64,000 nt of DNA from Bacteroidota bacterium (GTDB lineage Bacteria > Bacteroidota > Bacteroidia > Chitinophagales > Chitinophagaceae). A program made the translations under genes and the position numbers. The stretch lies in contig VBAR01000001.1 of assembly GCA_005882315.1 (NCBI GenBank), positions 1,437,736 to 1,501,735 of the forward strand. Direction: 5' to 3'. The notes below the pieces were generated by a model. It did no database searches and was not told the DNA's origin. It saw nothing but the letters and a program-made list of their open reading frames with translations. Of this stretch, positions 8,729 to 16,612 are shown piece after piece. How positions within the stretch are numbered: position 1 is the first letter of the stretch; every line of letters starts with the position of its first letter.

Positions 8729-9730
8729 ATGAGTATAACAGAATTACAACAACAACTTTTTCAATTTATCAAAAGAAAACTACCAGCTGAAGCCTCAGTA
8801 GCTGATGAAGTAGCGAAGCTGCTAAACATAAGCAGCGACAGTGCTTACCGGCGGATGCGGGGAGAAAAACCTGTAACAATAGAGGAGCTCTATACACTGG
8901 CCACACATTTCCGCATATCAGTTGACCAGTTAATGAATATTCAAACCGGGGGCTTTATGTTCCAGGGCAATTTATTGAATCCGAGCACATACAGATATAA
9001 TGAATATCTTACTGGCATGATAAATAATCTTGCTTATTTCAACAGCTTTAAGGAAAAAGAATTTATTTATCTCTGTAAGGATACCCCGATATTTCATTAT
9101 TTCAATTCGCCGGACCTTGCTGCATTCAAATATTTTTTCTGGATGGGAACACTTGTTTTTTTCCCGGAGTTCAGAAACCGGAAAGTGAAATTTGATGAAT
9201 ACCCGGAAGAATTAAAAACCCTGGGAGAAAAAGCAATTAGTATCTATTCACAAATGGATTCGATTGAAATCTGGAATATTGAAAGCTGGAATACTACCCT
9301 TCACCAGATAGAATATTATCTTGATAATGACATGTTTCACTCCGATGAGGATGCTTTACGTGTATATGAAGGAACGGAAAAAATATTGACCCATTTGGAA
9401 GAGCAGGCAAAGCGGGGTTATAAGTTTGACATTAATGATCCTGAGAAAAAACCACTTGGTAAATACCGCATGTACTTTAACGAAATCGTGATAATGGATA
9501 ACAGCATGATGGTTTTGCTTGACAATACAAAGATGGCATTGCTCTCACATACATCCATCAATTATATAATGACAAGAGATGTGAACTATTGTGAACACTA
9601 CTACCAATATGTACTCAACCTGATCAAACGTTCTACGCTTATTAGCGAAGTGAGTGAAAAAGAACGGTCAAGGTATTTCCGTCGAATGCGTGAAAGAATA
9701 GACCGTCGAAAGGAAGGACTAAAGGTTTAA
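8729..9730 (+). CDS. HTH transcriptional regulator, second of a tandem paralogue pair
   Basis: This 333-residue protein matches the preceding gene along its whole length: the N-terminal HTH (VAKLLNISSDSAYRRMRGEKPVTIEELYTLATHFRIS), YNEYLTGM, KEFIYLCKDTPIFHYF, AFKYFFWMGT, SIEIWNIESWN, YFNEIVIMDNSMMVLLDNTK, NYIMTRD, and KRSTLISEVSEKER near the C-terminus. The HTH recognition region SSDSAYRR is identical in both proteins, suggesting a common or similar operator. The C-terminal region is the more diverged part. The gene arose by tandem duplication and is probably translated from the same mRNA. The function of the C-terminal domain is unknown to me. Confidence 0.8.
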   Translation: MSITELQQQLFQFIKRKLPAEASVADEVAKLLNISSDSAYRRMRGEKPVTIEELYTLATHFRISVDQLMNIQTGGFMFQGNLLNPSTYRYNEYLTGMINNLAYFNSFKEKEFIYLCKDTPIFHYFNSPDLAAFKYFFWMGTLVFFPEFRNRKVKFDEYPEELKTLGEKAISIYSQMDSIEIWNIESWNTTLHQIEYYLDNDMFHSDEDALRVYEGTEKILTHLEEQAKRGYKFDINDPEKKPLGKYRMYFNEIVIMDNSMMVLLDNTKMALLSHTSINYIMTRDVNYCEHYYQYVLNLIKRSTLISEVSEKERSRYFRRMRERIDRRKEGLKV

Positions 9731-9754
9731 CGTTCTATTTTTCGAAATAGAGCG
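9731..9754 (+). terminator. hairpin with TTCG loop after the HTH pair
   Basis: A ten-base stem (CGTTCTATTT / AAATAGAGCG, one G-T pair) closes on a stable TTCG loop directly after the stop of the second HTH gene. A T run follows only nine bases later, so termination is plausible but not classical. Confidence 0.45.
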
Positions 9755-9803
9755 AATCTCCTTTTTTCGGCAAGTATTTTGAGTAATTTGCAGAAAAATA
9801 CCC

Positions 9804-10508
9804 ATGAAGAAAATTATTTACTCTCTTTCCCTCATTGCAATCCTATTTAATTCCTGCGATACTCTTTCCCAATTACCAATCAAAACCGGTAATGGTGTAA
9901 CTGAAGCTGAAGCGGGCCAGGGCATTAAAGAGGCATTAAGCCAGGGCCTGGTAAATGCTGTATTGAAATTGAATAAAGAAGATGGTTTTTTCAAAGACGC
10001 ATTTTATAAAGTACTGTTACCACCTGAAGCTAAAAAGATAGAAAACACTTTACGTAGTCTTGGCCTGAACAGTATGGTTGATAAAGCCATTCTCCAGATC
10101 AACCGTGCAGCAGAAGATGCAGCAGGTACTGCCAAACCTATTTTTATTGATGCGGTAAAAAGCATGAGTATCAGCGATGCCATTGGACTTATAAAAAATG
10201 GTGATACCAGCGCCACACATTTCTTTCGTGTAAAAACAACTGAGAAACTGATCGCTGCATTTTTACCTGTTATTAAAGCATCACTGGATAAAGTGGACGC
10301 AACAAAATATTATGGGGACATGGTAAATAAGTATAACAGTCTGCCTACAACGTTTAAAAAACTAAATCCCGATTTGCCAGGCTATGTTACCGATAGGGCA
10401 ACTTTTGCATTATTTGATCTTGTAGGACATGAAGAAAAAAACATCAGGCAAAATGTGACAGCCAGGTCAACGGATCTACTTAAGAAAGTCTTTGGAGCGA
10501 AGTGGTAA
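9804..10508 (+). CDS. DUF4197 lipoprotein
   Basis: This is a 234-residue exported protein of the DUF4197 family. The signal peptide ends in a lipobox (LFNSC, Cys18), so it should be lipid-anchored. The family core is plain: EAEAGQGIKEALSQGL near the start, NKEDGFFKDAFYKVLLPPEAKKIENTLRSLGL, INRAAEDAAGTAKPIFIDAVKSMSISDA, the GDTSATHFFRVKT block, and the terminal region LPGYVTDRATFALFDLVGHEEKNIRQN. The family is widespread in Gram-negative bacteria, but its function is not established. It is monocistronic, with the HTH pair upstream and a strong hairpin downstream. Confidence 0.93.
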   Translation: MKKIIYSLSLIAILFNSCDTLSQLPIKTGNGVTEAEAGQGIKEALSQGLVNAVLKLNKEDGFFKDAFYKVLLPPEAKKIENTLRSLGLNSMVDKAILQINRAAEDAAGTAKPIFIDAVKSMSISDAIGLIKNGDTSATHFFRVKTTEKLIAAFLPVIKASLDKVDATKYYGDMVNKYNSLPTTFKKLNPDLPGYVTDRATFALFDLVGHEEKNIRQNVTARSTDLLKKVFGAKW

Positions 10509-10537
10509 GCTTTGTTATTGTTTTTATACTATTATAA

Positions 10538-10572
10538 AAAACAGGATTACTAGTTATTAGTAATCCTGTTTT
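10538..10572. terminator. bidirectional terminator
   Basis: A 15-base perfect stem (AAAACAGGATTACTA / TAGTAATCCTGTTTT) with a five-base loop ends in T-rich sequence on both strands. It separates the converging DUF4197 gene (ends 10508) and the lipoprotein gene ending at 10613. Confidence 0.85.
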
Positions 10573-10612
10573 ATTTTCCAACTGGTCCCGGCTATTTTGC
10601 CACACTGAAAAT

Positions 10613-11101
10613 TTAAAAACTTACATAAAACATTCCATTCGTTAACGTCTCCGTGCTCCCCGAACCAAGTTTCAACTCTCCTTTAAAAGTCCCTTTTACA
10701 TAAGAGCTTGTAATTTCTGTAATAGTTATGTTGACAGGATTGGTAGGGCTTCCATAATTGTTAGCCTGGTAAACACAAGGAACAATGACCTCGGTGCAAT
10801 GTTTCATCATTACTAAAGGATTGCTGGCTACTTTTTCAGTATAACTGCCACTGGTAATCGTGGTTGGTCTTACTACAGTGAAACTTAAATTGGTTGTGGA
10901 GCCGGTTCTATAATTTCCCTCGATCTGAATTCCATATCCTCCGGTTACCTGTGGCCGGGTTGCTTTGGCCTGCACACTAAATGTGTAGGCTGAGCCACCA
11001 ATATCTACTTTAATGGTACCTATTGGAATATTATCAACAGAATCTTTCTTGCAACCGCAGAAAAGAAAGACAGATAAGAATGCAATTAATATATTTTTCA
11101 T
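10613..11101 (-). CDS. small lipoprotein, paralogue of the next upstream gene
   Basis: The protein has 162 residues if started at MKNILIAFLS, which gives a clean lipoprotein signal with Cys17 (FLFCGC). The longer frame to 11146 would place 15 extra polar residues before it. The mature part is rich in Thr, Ser and Val and looks like a beta-sandwich: IKVDIGGSAYTFSVQAKA, then VNITITEITSSYVKGTFKGEL and a C-terminal TNGMFYVSF. It shares the last block (ITEI/VxKGTF...TBGxFYV) with the neighbour at 11166-11675, so the two are divergent paralogues. It resembles small Bacteroidota surface lipoproteins of the DUF6252 type; function unknown. Confidence 0.75.
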   Translation of the reverse strand: MKNILIAFLSVFLFCGCKKDSVDNIPIGTIKVDIGGSAYTFSVQAKATRPQVTGGYGIQIEGNYRTGSTTNLSFTVVRPTTITSGSYTEKVASNPLVMMKHCTEVIVPCVYQANNYGSPTNPVNITITEITSSYVKGTFKGELKLGSGSTETLTNGMFYVSF

Positions 11102-11165
11102 AACTGTTGTTTTATTATCGTTTGGTATGAAACTTATTTTCTTCATCGGTTTTTTATTTAGTTTA

Positions 11166-11675
11166 TTAATTTCTTTTTACATAAAACTCCCCGTCTGTAA
11201 TATTTTTAGCAAGACCAGTGGCTGGGCTTATTTCTGAAGTAAATGAAAATGTTCCCTTTACTGCGTTTTTACTTACTTCTGAAATTGTAATACTGCCATT
11301 TCCATGCAAAGCAGAAGGCATAAAAGTGCCACTTGGGCCAGCATAGTATCCCTCAATACCGATATAAAGAGTAGCAGACCGGTTTTTATCGGCCTGGAAA
11401 GTATATGTAGTTGTCGCAATACTGGAACTTTCACTTATCAACATAAGTTTGATTGAATTATTCAGCCAGTTACCGGTTACTCTGATAGTTGGGTCAGCAG
11501 GCCCGGATATAGGTTCAGGTGTGTTGGCTGTTATATTGGATGTGCACTCAAAAGCGACACCATCCAATTTCCCTTTAAAGTAACTCTGAATCTGGGGGTC
11601 ATTATTTTTACTGCATCCTGAAAAAAAACTGAGCAATAAAAAAAGTACTGTGATTTGCCTGGTAATTGATTTCAT
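11166..11675 (-). CDS. small lipoprotein, DUF6252-like
   Basis: This 169-residue lipoprotein has lipobox FFSGC (Cys21). The mature region begins FKGKLDGVAFECTSNI and ends ISEVSKNAVKGTFSFTSEIS, then ITDGEFYVKR. The order of a predicted strand, the VKGTFxF motif and a terminal GEFYV is typical of a small beta-sandwich lipoprotein family common in Bacteroidota, which I associate with DUF6252. It precedes its shorter paralogue on the same strand, 64 bases away, so both are probably in one transcript. No enzyme motif is visible. Confidence 0.75.
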   Translation of the reverse strand: MKSITRQITVLFLLLSFFSGCSKNNDPQIQSYFKGKLDGVAFECTSNITANTPEPISGPADPTIRVTGNWLNNSIKLMLISESSSIATTTYTFQADKNRSATLYIGIEGYYAGPSGTFMPSALHGNGSITISEVSKNAVKGTFSFTSEISPATGLAKNITDGEFYVKRN

Positions 11676-11747
11676 AAATAAGATTTATTGTATTTTTTGA
11701 TTTGTCCTTTTAATGCTCCCGGAATAATTATTTCCTGATTTAATAAA

Positions 11748-12356
11748 CTATTTTATTATTAGTCTTTTCATCAGGTCCCCCTGTAAGTCTCTGTACACTT
11801 CTTTTTTTCCACCAATAATAAATTTTTTCTTTGCCAGTTTACCGATAACAAAGCCGGTAATTGCACCGGTTAATCCAAGGGCTATGCCATCGGCTACAGC
11901 CTTTTCTTCAGCAGTCATAGCAAATGAATTTCCTAGTGCAATAAATACATCTGCAAATGTTCCTGTATAAGGCGCTACCGGATCATCGCCACTTGCATAA
12001 CCCATAATAACACCTGTCAGAACACCAGTACCCAGCCCAATTAATGCTCCTTTCAAACCTGAATTTTTCTTTTGGGTTGATATCGTATTGATCTGTGATA
12101 TATCAAAATTCAGGGCCGATATATTCAAATCTTTAGATTTGAGTTCTGCTGCGCTTAATTTTTTACGGGAGGAGGCAGGCAGGAGGTAAATATTATTATC
12201 ATCAATTTTATATAACCACCCTTTTGTTTTACCACCATCCATGGTATGGATGATAGCATGATAAGGAACTATTTTTTTTGTGTTGGAGGCAGAGTCAGTT
12301 TGACCAAAGGCGGAAATAGCCATAGCTGAAAATGCGATAAGCAGTAACTTTTTCAT
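11748..12356 (-). CDS. exported protein with glycine-zipper-like hydrophobic segments
   Basis: The protein has 202 residues with a cleavable signal peptide (to about residue 18, ISAFGQ). Residues 30-95 form a soluble region (HAIIHTMDGGKTKGWLYKIDDNNIYLL, then INTISTQKKNSG) that resembles a small RNA-chaperone-like or SH3-like beta fold seen in many Bacteroidota periplasmic proteins. Two Gly/Ala-rich hydrophobic stretches follow (LKGALIGLGTGVLTGVIMGYASG and IALGLTGAITGFVIGKLA), reminiscent of glycine-zipper membrane segments. The C-terminus is basic. No catalytic motif is seen and the function is unknown. It is the first of three minus-strand secreted-protein genes. Confidence 0.72.
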   Translation of the reverse strand: MKKLLLIAFSAMAISAFGQTDSASNTKKIVPYHAIIHTMDGGKTKGWLYKIDDNNIYLLPASSRKKLSAAELKSKDLNISALNFDISQINTISTQKKNSGLKGALIGLGTGVLTGVIMGYASGDDPVAPYTGTFADVFIALGNSFAMTAEEKAVADGIALGLTGAITGFVIGKLAKKKFIIGGKKEVYRDLQGDLMKRLIIK

Positions 12357-12502
12357 AATTGTTGTTTTTTGATGTTAAATAAATCTGGACTAAACATACA
12401 ATGCCTGCTTAGGGGTAAATAATTGAATTTTGCTTATGAGTTGTGATGATTATTAATAAATGCAACAGAGCAAGAATTGTCCTTTGATGGGATGTATTTG
12501 TT

Positions 12503-12551
12503 TGCAATAAATCATTGCATTTAGCTTTTGACTAGTGTTTTTTGCAAAAAA
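12503..12551. promoter_or_regulatory. two palindromes in the upstream gap
   Basis: TGCAAT-AAATC-ATTGCA (12503-12519) and the perfect palindrome TTTTTTGCAAAAAA (12538-12551) lie in the 258-base gap upstream of the gene starting at 12356. They could be operator sites, but nothing else supports this. The rest of the gap shows no gene. Confidence 0.25.
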
Positions 12552-12614
12552 CCTTTAAAATAATAGCCATGAAAGCTAAAACAGTATGTAAAAAAACCGG
12601 GGAATTAAAAAGAC

Positions 12615-13499
12615 TTATTCAGGGAAAACACTCCAATATAGTAATACTACTCTTCTTCTTGGATCATCGGGTTTATAATCAGCGATTTTTGGATTGGGCA
12701 ACTCATCACCTTTGCCTTCGAAGGTGAATAGGGTGGTTTGTATATTTTTACCTGGTTGGAAACGGGTGTCAAAATATTTTTTAAATAGACCAATTACTTC
12801 TTCAGCACGTAGACGGGAAAGTTCCTTATTCAATTCTTTATCCGATGCAGATGATTTGATCCTTGATCTCAGATCTTTGTATAAAGCTGTGCCTTCAGCA
12901 ATGGAAGTGCCATCGGCAAAACCGTTTGCATTAACGATCAGTGAAAGGTCGTAATCAGGATATTTTTTGATGAAAGATTCGATCTCTTTAACAGCAGGCT
13001 CAAAAATCTTTGAAATATTTTGTTCCAGCGAAGCTGCTACTTTATACTTGCCTGGTTCAAAGATGATGTCCTCGTCAATTTTGATCACCAGTGAACGGCT
13101 TAGCAGGTCAGCTATCATTTCTAATTTACCGGCAGCTGCTTTTAATGTTTCATCTGTAAGTTCAAGGTTGTTACGGATAGCCGGCCAGTCTTCTTTATTC
13201 ATCGTTGTTTTACCGGCCAGTATTTCATTTTGTGCCTGTATTTTATCGATCTCTTTTTTAGATATACCAATAAAGCGTTGGATACGTGCCGCGGTTGTAT
13301 CGTCAATCTGGTTCTGTTGCGCCTTTTGCTGAACTGATATGCTTAGTGAATCCAGCGATTTTTCTTTAGCATCCAATTGCGCTTCTTTTTCTCTTAATTC
13401 TTCCCATTTGGTAGTTACTTTCTTCTGTGAAACGCAGGAAACAAAATATACATTGGTGAAAATAATAATGAGATAAAAGAACGTTCTGTTTTTGGACAT
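12615..13499 (-). CDS. OmpA-like lipoprotein with coiled coil
   Basis: This 294-residue envelope protein has a lipoprotein signal (YFVSC, Cys22). Residues about 30-65 (WEELREKEAQLDAKEKSLDSLSISVQQK) are a coiled coil, and a second helical stretch follows. The C-terminal half resembles the OmpA/MotB peptidoglycan-binding fold: DEDIIFEPGKYKV, IKKYPDYDLSLIVNANGFADGTS, LSRLRAEEVIGLFKKYF and the final DPRRRVVLLY. The classical NxLSxxRA motif is changed to KELSRLRAEEV, and about 30 residues are inserted between the two halves. A link between outer membrane and peptidoglycan is the likely role. It is a separate unit on the minus strand. Confidence 0.78.
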   Translation of the reverse strand: MSKNRTFFYLIIIFTNVYFVSCVSQKKVTTKWEELREKEAQLDAKEKSLDSLSISVQQKAQQNQIDDTTAARIQRFIGISKKEIDKIQAQNEILAGKTTMNKEDWPAIRNNLELTDETLKAAAGKLEMIADLLSRSLVIKIDEDIIFEPGKYKVAASLEQNISKIFEPAVKEIESFIKKYPDYDLSLIVNANGFADGTSIAEGTALYKDLRSRIKSSASDKELNKELSRLRAEEVIGLFKKYFDTRFQPGKNIQTTLFTFEGKGDELPNPKIADYKPDDPRRRVVLLYWSVFPE

Positions 13500-13557
13500 A
13501 ATATTTTATTGAGGAGTGGCTCTTTTAAAATTAGACAAGTTTTTAGCAGAAAACAAA

Positions 13558-14439
13558 TTATACAACGGATAGTAGTACCTGCCACGCTTCTTTCACTTTA
13601 TTTTCATCCAATAATTTTTTGGCATAGCTGTGTAATTCTTTCTCCATCTCATCAGGATTGATAGAATAATACTGAATAATATTTTTCAGGTGAGTATCAT
13701 CAAAAGAAGGTTCTATCACGGGCATTTCATTTACATTGGCCAGTTGCCCGAGATTATTACCGGTAAGTATTTTACTGGTACGTACAGATTCGGGCAAGGC
13801 ATCAATACCAATTCCTAGTTCAGTATTCGGTTTTGGCACATGAAATAGATTTGTTTCATCTACTTTACAATACCAGTCGCCACCCAATCTTGCTACGTGA
13901 TTAATTTTTCGCTGATCTATCTTTTTATTTTCATCCAGTAATGAATCATCAATATGCATTCGCATTACTTCGCAGATAATAAGATTACCGGCTCCGCCTT
14001 CGGTGCCCAGCGGTTTCACCTCAATCACTTTGCATTCCAGTTGAACCTTACTTTCTTTTACCATCGGTGGCTTTACTAATGTAGCAGGTTCGGGAGTAAA
14101 ACCGGCTTTTATAAACTCATTCGTTCCTTTCGGGTATTCGCAGCTGGATAACGAAGCCTGTTGTACCATATCATAGGTAACAATGTTGATCACAACTTCC
14201 GGTACTTCCAAAACGTTTTGTAATGTATGCTTGGTGGTATTATCCCTCACCCTTCTTGCCGGAGAAAAAATTACGATCGGTGGATTGGATGAAAACAAGT
14301 TAAAAAAACTGAAGGGGCTCAGGTTTACATTGCCTGCTTTATCAATGGTTGAAGCAAAACAAATTGGCCTTGGAGCAATTACATGCTGCAGGTAGTATTG
14401 TCTTTCGGCGGTTTTTAGATCTTTTAAATCAAGGATCAT
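13558..14439 (-). CDS. flavin reductase-like FMN-binding protein
   Basis: This 293-residue cytoplasmic protein has the flavin reductase-like split-barrel domain in its first 200 residues: YYLQHVIAPRPICFASTIDKAGNVNLSPFSFFN, PPIVIFSPARRVRDNTTKHTLQN, EVVINIVTYDM and CEYPKGTNEFIKAGFTPEPA. This is the class that binds FMN and is often found beside aromatic-compound genes in Bacteroidota. An extra C-terminal helical part (residues 215-293) ends in KVKEAWQVLLSVV. The gene starts nine bases past the stop of the FAH-family gene, so the two form an operon. The substrate is unknown; flavin-dependent reduction in an aromatic or keto-acid pathway is an inference from the neighbour. Confidence 0.87.
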   Translation of the reverse strand: MILDLKDLKTAERQYYLQHVIAPRPICFASTIDKAGNVNLSPFSFFNLFSSNPPIVIFSPARRVRDNTTKHTLQNVLEVPEVVINIVTYDMVQQASLSSCEYPKGTNEFIKAGFTPEPATLVKPPMVKESKVQLECKVIEVKPLGTEGGAGNLIICEVMRMHIDDSLLDENKKIDQRKINHVARLGGDWYCKVDETNLFHVPKPNTELGIGIDALPESVRTSKILTGNNLGQLANVNEMPVIEPSFDDTHLKNIIQYYSINPDEMEKELHSYAKKLLDENKVKEAWQVLLSVV

Positions 14440-14448
14440 TGTTATCGA

Positions 14449-15453
14449 TTATTTCTTCAGCTTCAATATACTCCAATCTGTTTCTTCAGCTATAATTGTG
14501 TTGCTCAATTTTCCTAATCCGTCAATTTCCATCTCTACCAAATCATTTGCTTGCAGCCATTGCTCAGTATAATCAGGGTTGTTTAGTTTTCCGGTTCCAT
14601 TCAATTCTAAAAAACATCCTGTTCCAACAGTGCCGCTGCCAATCACATCACCGGGGTTTAGATCCACCCCATATGATGCCCGTTCAATGATCTCTGCAAA
14701 TGTCCAATCCATATCACTTACACTTCCTTCACTCACCTGCACGCCATTAACCCAACATTTCATTTTTAAATTCCAGTTTTTACCTGTGTGATTTTCTTTG
14801 CAAGGCACAACAAGTTCTTCCAGTTCGTCAGTTGTTACCAGCCACGGACCGATGACGGTAGAAAAATCCTTTCCTTTTGCCGGGCCAAGATTCAGTAACA
14901 TCTCTTCCATCTGCAATCTTCTTGCACTTAGATCATTCATGATCATAAGGCCACCAATATATTCATCCGCTTCTTCAGCTTTTATATTTCTTCCATGTTT
15001 ACAAATAACGATCGCTGCTTCCAGTTCAAAATCCAGTTTTTCAAGATGATCAGGCATACATTTTATTTCACCCGGGCCCTGAATGCTGTGGTGATTGGTG
15101 AAATAAAAGATCGGGTATTGATCAAACTCCGGTATCATATCCACTTTACGGTTTCTTCTTGCTGCAGCCACATGTTGCCTGAAAGCATATCCATCACGAC
15201 AGGAAGAAGGAAATGGTATCGGAGCGATCAACTCAACCTCACTTAACGGAATTCCTTTGTTGCTGCTTTTAGTTCCTTCCTTCATCATCAGGTTCCAGGC
15301 CTGGGCCAGCGGAAATGCATCTTCCCAGTAATTTAAAAACATACTCATTGTGTTTGGTAGTTCCGGGTGAATGCCCTCCATATCGTACACCAAATTATCA
15401 ATCAGCACCGCCAATTGTTCATGTCCATCTTTTACATAAGTCACTAATTTCAT
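14449..15453 (-). CDS. fumarylacetoacetate hydrolase family protein
   Basis: This 334-residue enzyme belongs to the FAH superfamily, which cleaves C-C bonds in beta-diketo acids or acts as hydratase/decarboxylase, with a bound Mg or Ca ion. Visible motifs are SSCRDGYAFRQHVAAARRNR (the catalytic His region), LDFELEAAIVICKHGRNIKAEEADEYIGG (metal-binding Glu pair), MIMNDLSARRLQ (metal Asp), KGKDFSTVIGPWLVT and the C-terminal PGDVIGSGTVGTGCFLE. Its length and the N-terminal domain fit the branch near true fumarylacetoacetase in the homogentisate pathway. Homogentisate dioxygenase is not visible here. It precedes the flavin reductase gene in the same operon. Confidence 0.9.
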   Translation of the reverse strand: MKLVTYVKDGHEQLAVLIDNLVYDMEGIHPELPNTMSMFLNYWEDAFPLAQAWNLMMKEGTKSSNKGIPLSEVELIAPIPFPSSCRDGYAFRQHVAAARRNRKVDMIPEFDQYPIFYFTNHHSIQGPGEIKCMPDHLEKLDFELEAAIVICKHGRNIKAEEADEYIGGLMIMNDLSARRLQMEEMLLNLGPAKGKDFSTVIGPWLVTTDELEELVVPCKENHTGKNWNLKMKCWVNGVQVSEGSVSDMDWTFAEIIERASYGVDLNPGDVIGSGTVGTGCFLELNGTGKLNNPDYTEQWLQANDLVEMEIDGLGKLSNTIIAEETDWSILKLKK

Positions 15454-15494
15454 CGTTACAGTATTTGTGTCGCAAGATAATATTTAAAGTGGAT

Positions 15495-15562
15495 GGTGAA
15501 TCGTGAATGGTCAATTGGCAATAAGAGACTTTAAAATTCACCATTCACCATTGCCAATTCAC
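15495..15562. repeat. AT-rich intergenic block of shuffled inverted words
   Basis: GGTGAAT, GTGAATGGT and CAATTGGCAAT (15495-15522) face ATTCACC, ATTCACC and ATTGCCAATTCAC (15536-15562) on the opposite strand sense, but not in strict mirror order. Such GTGAAT/ATTCAC blocks are a common type of intergenic repeat in Bacteroidota. It lies between the divergent FAH and hydrolase genes. Confidence 0.5.
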
Positions 15563-15596
15563 TTGTTTTTACTTTAGCTTTATACAAAATCACACA

Positions 15597-16595
15597 ATGC
15601 GGTTTCTCAAATGGCTTGGTATCATATTGATTCTTTTGATCGTCGTTTATTTTTTCGGACCACAACCTTCCACACCAAAATACAGCAACCAATTACCAGC
15701 AGTACCCCCTGACGCAGCACAACTGGAAAAATATATTTCTGATCATGAAGCAAAACATAAACTGAAACCCGATAACGAAGCAAGAATTTTATGGTTCAAT
15801 GATTCCACCAAAGAAAAAACTGAATACGCTGTTGTTTACCTGCATGGTTTTAGTGCTTCTCAGGAAGAAGGTGACCCTGTGCATTATGAGTTTGCCCGAA
15901 AATTTGGCTGTAATTTATATTTATCAAGATTAGCAGATCATGGAATCGATACTACAGAATCACTTGCCAACTTCACAGCAGAAAGATTATGGAACTCTGC
16001 TCTTGAGGCGTATGCAATAGGAAAACAGTTAGGCAATAAGGTGATCTTAATGTCAACCTCAACCGGCGGCACACTGGCATTAAAGCTTTGCGCTGAGTTT
16101 CCTGAAATAGCCGGCAACATTATGCTTTCTCCAAATATTGCTATTAACGATCCCAATGCCTGGCTCTTGAATAATCATTGGGGTGGACAAATTGCCGAAC
16201 TGATAGAAGGCAAGCATCATACAATAAGTGACACAACGGCCATTTATGCCCGGTATTGGAATAATCGTTATGTAACAAGATCTTTAGTGCAATTGGAGGA
16301 GCTGCTGGAGTCAACTATGAAAGAATCTGTTTTTGAAAAAGTAAAACAGCCATCGCTGCTACTCTATTATTTTAAAGATGATGATCACCAGGATGAGGTA
16401 GTAAAAGTTTCTGCTATGAAAAGAATGTTTACACAGATCGCAACACCGGTCGAATTAAAAAGACAAGTAGCTATACCCAATGCAGGCAACCATGTTATCG
16501 GCTCTTATATAAGATCAAAAGACATTGAAGCAGTAAAAAATGAAGTATATAAATTTACTACTGAAATTTTAAAACTTACGCCAGTACAACAATAA
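15597..16595 (+). CDS. alpha/beta hydrolase with N-terminal membrane anchor
   Basis: This 332-residue protein has one N-terminal hydrophobic segment (LKWLGIILILLIVVYFF, residues 4-20) and then a periplasm-facing alpha/beta hydrolase domain. The oxyanion strand is VVYLHGFSAS, and the nucleophile elbow is MSTSTGG with Ser155, in place of the usual Gly-X-Ser-X-Gly. The acid may be Asp in YYFKDDDHQDEV, and the base His is in AGNHVIGS near the end. Serine aminopeptidase S33-like lipases and esterases are the closest relatives I recognise. No pathway partner is adjacent. Confidence 0.85.
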   Translation: MRFLKWLGIILILLIVVYFFGPQPSTPKYSNQLPAVPPDAAQLEKYISDHEAKHKLKPDNEARILWFNDSTKEKTEYAVVYLHGFSASQEEGDPVHYEFARKFGCNLYLSRLADHGIDTTESLANFTAERLWNSALEAYAIGKQLGNKVILMSTSTGGTLALKLCAEFPEIAGNIMLSPNIAINDPNAWLLNNHWGGQIAELIEGKHHTISDTTAIYARYWNNRYVTRSLVQLEELLESTMKESVFEKVKQPSLLLYYFKDDDHQDEVVKVSAMKRMFTQIATPVELKRQVAIPNAGNHVIGSYIRSKDIEAVKNEVYKFTTEILKLTPVQQ

Positions 16596-16612
16596 AACCC
16601 GTTTTTTAAGCA

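Noticed and set aside
12542-12727. Plus-strand frame beginning MKAKTVCKKTG
   Set aside because: Its second half overlaps the C-terminal coding part of the OmpA-like gene and no domain is visible; probably chance.
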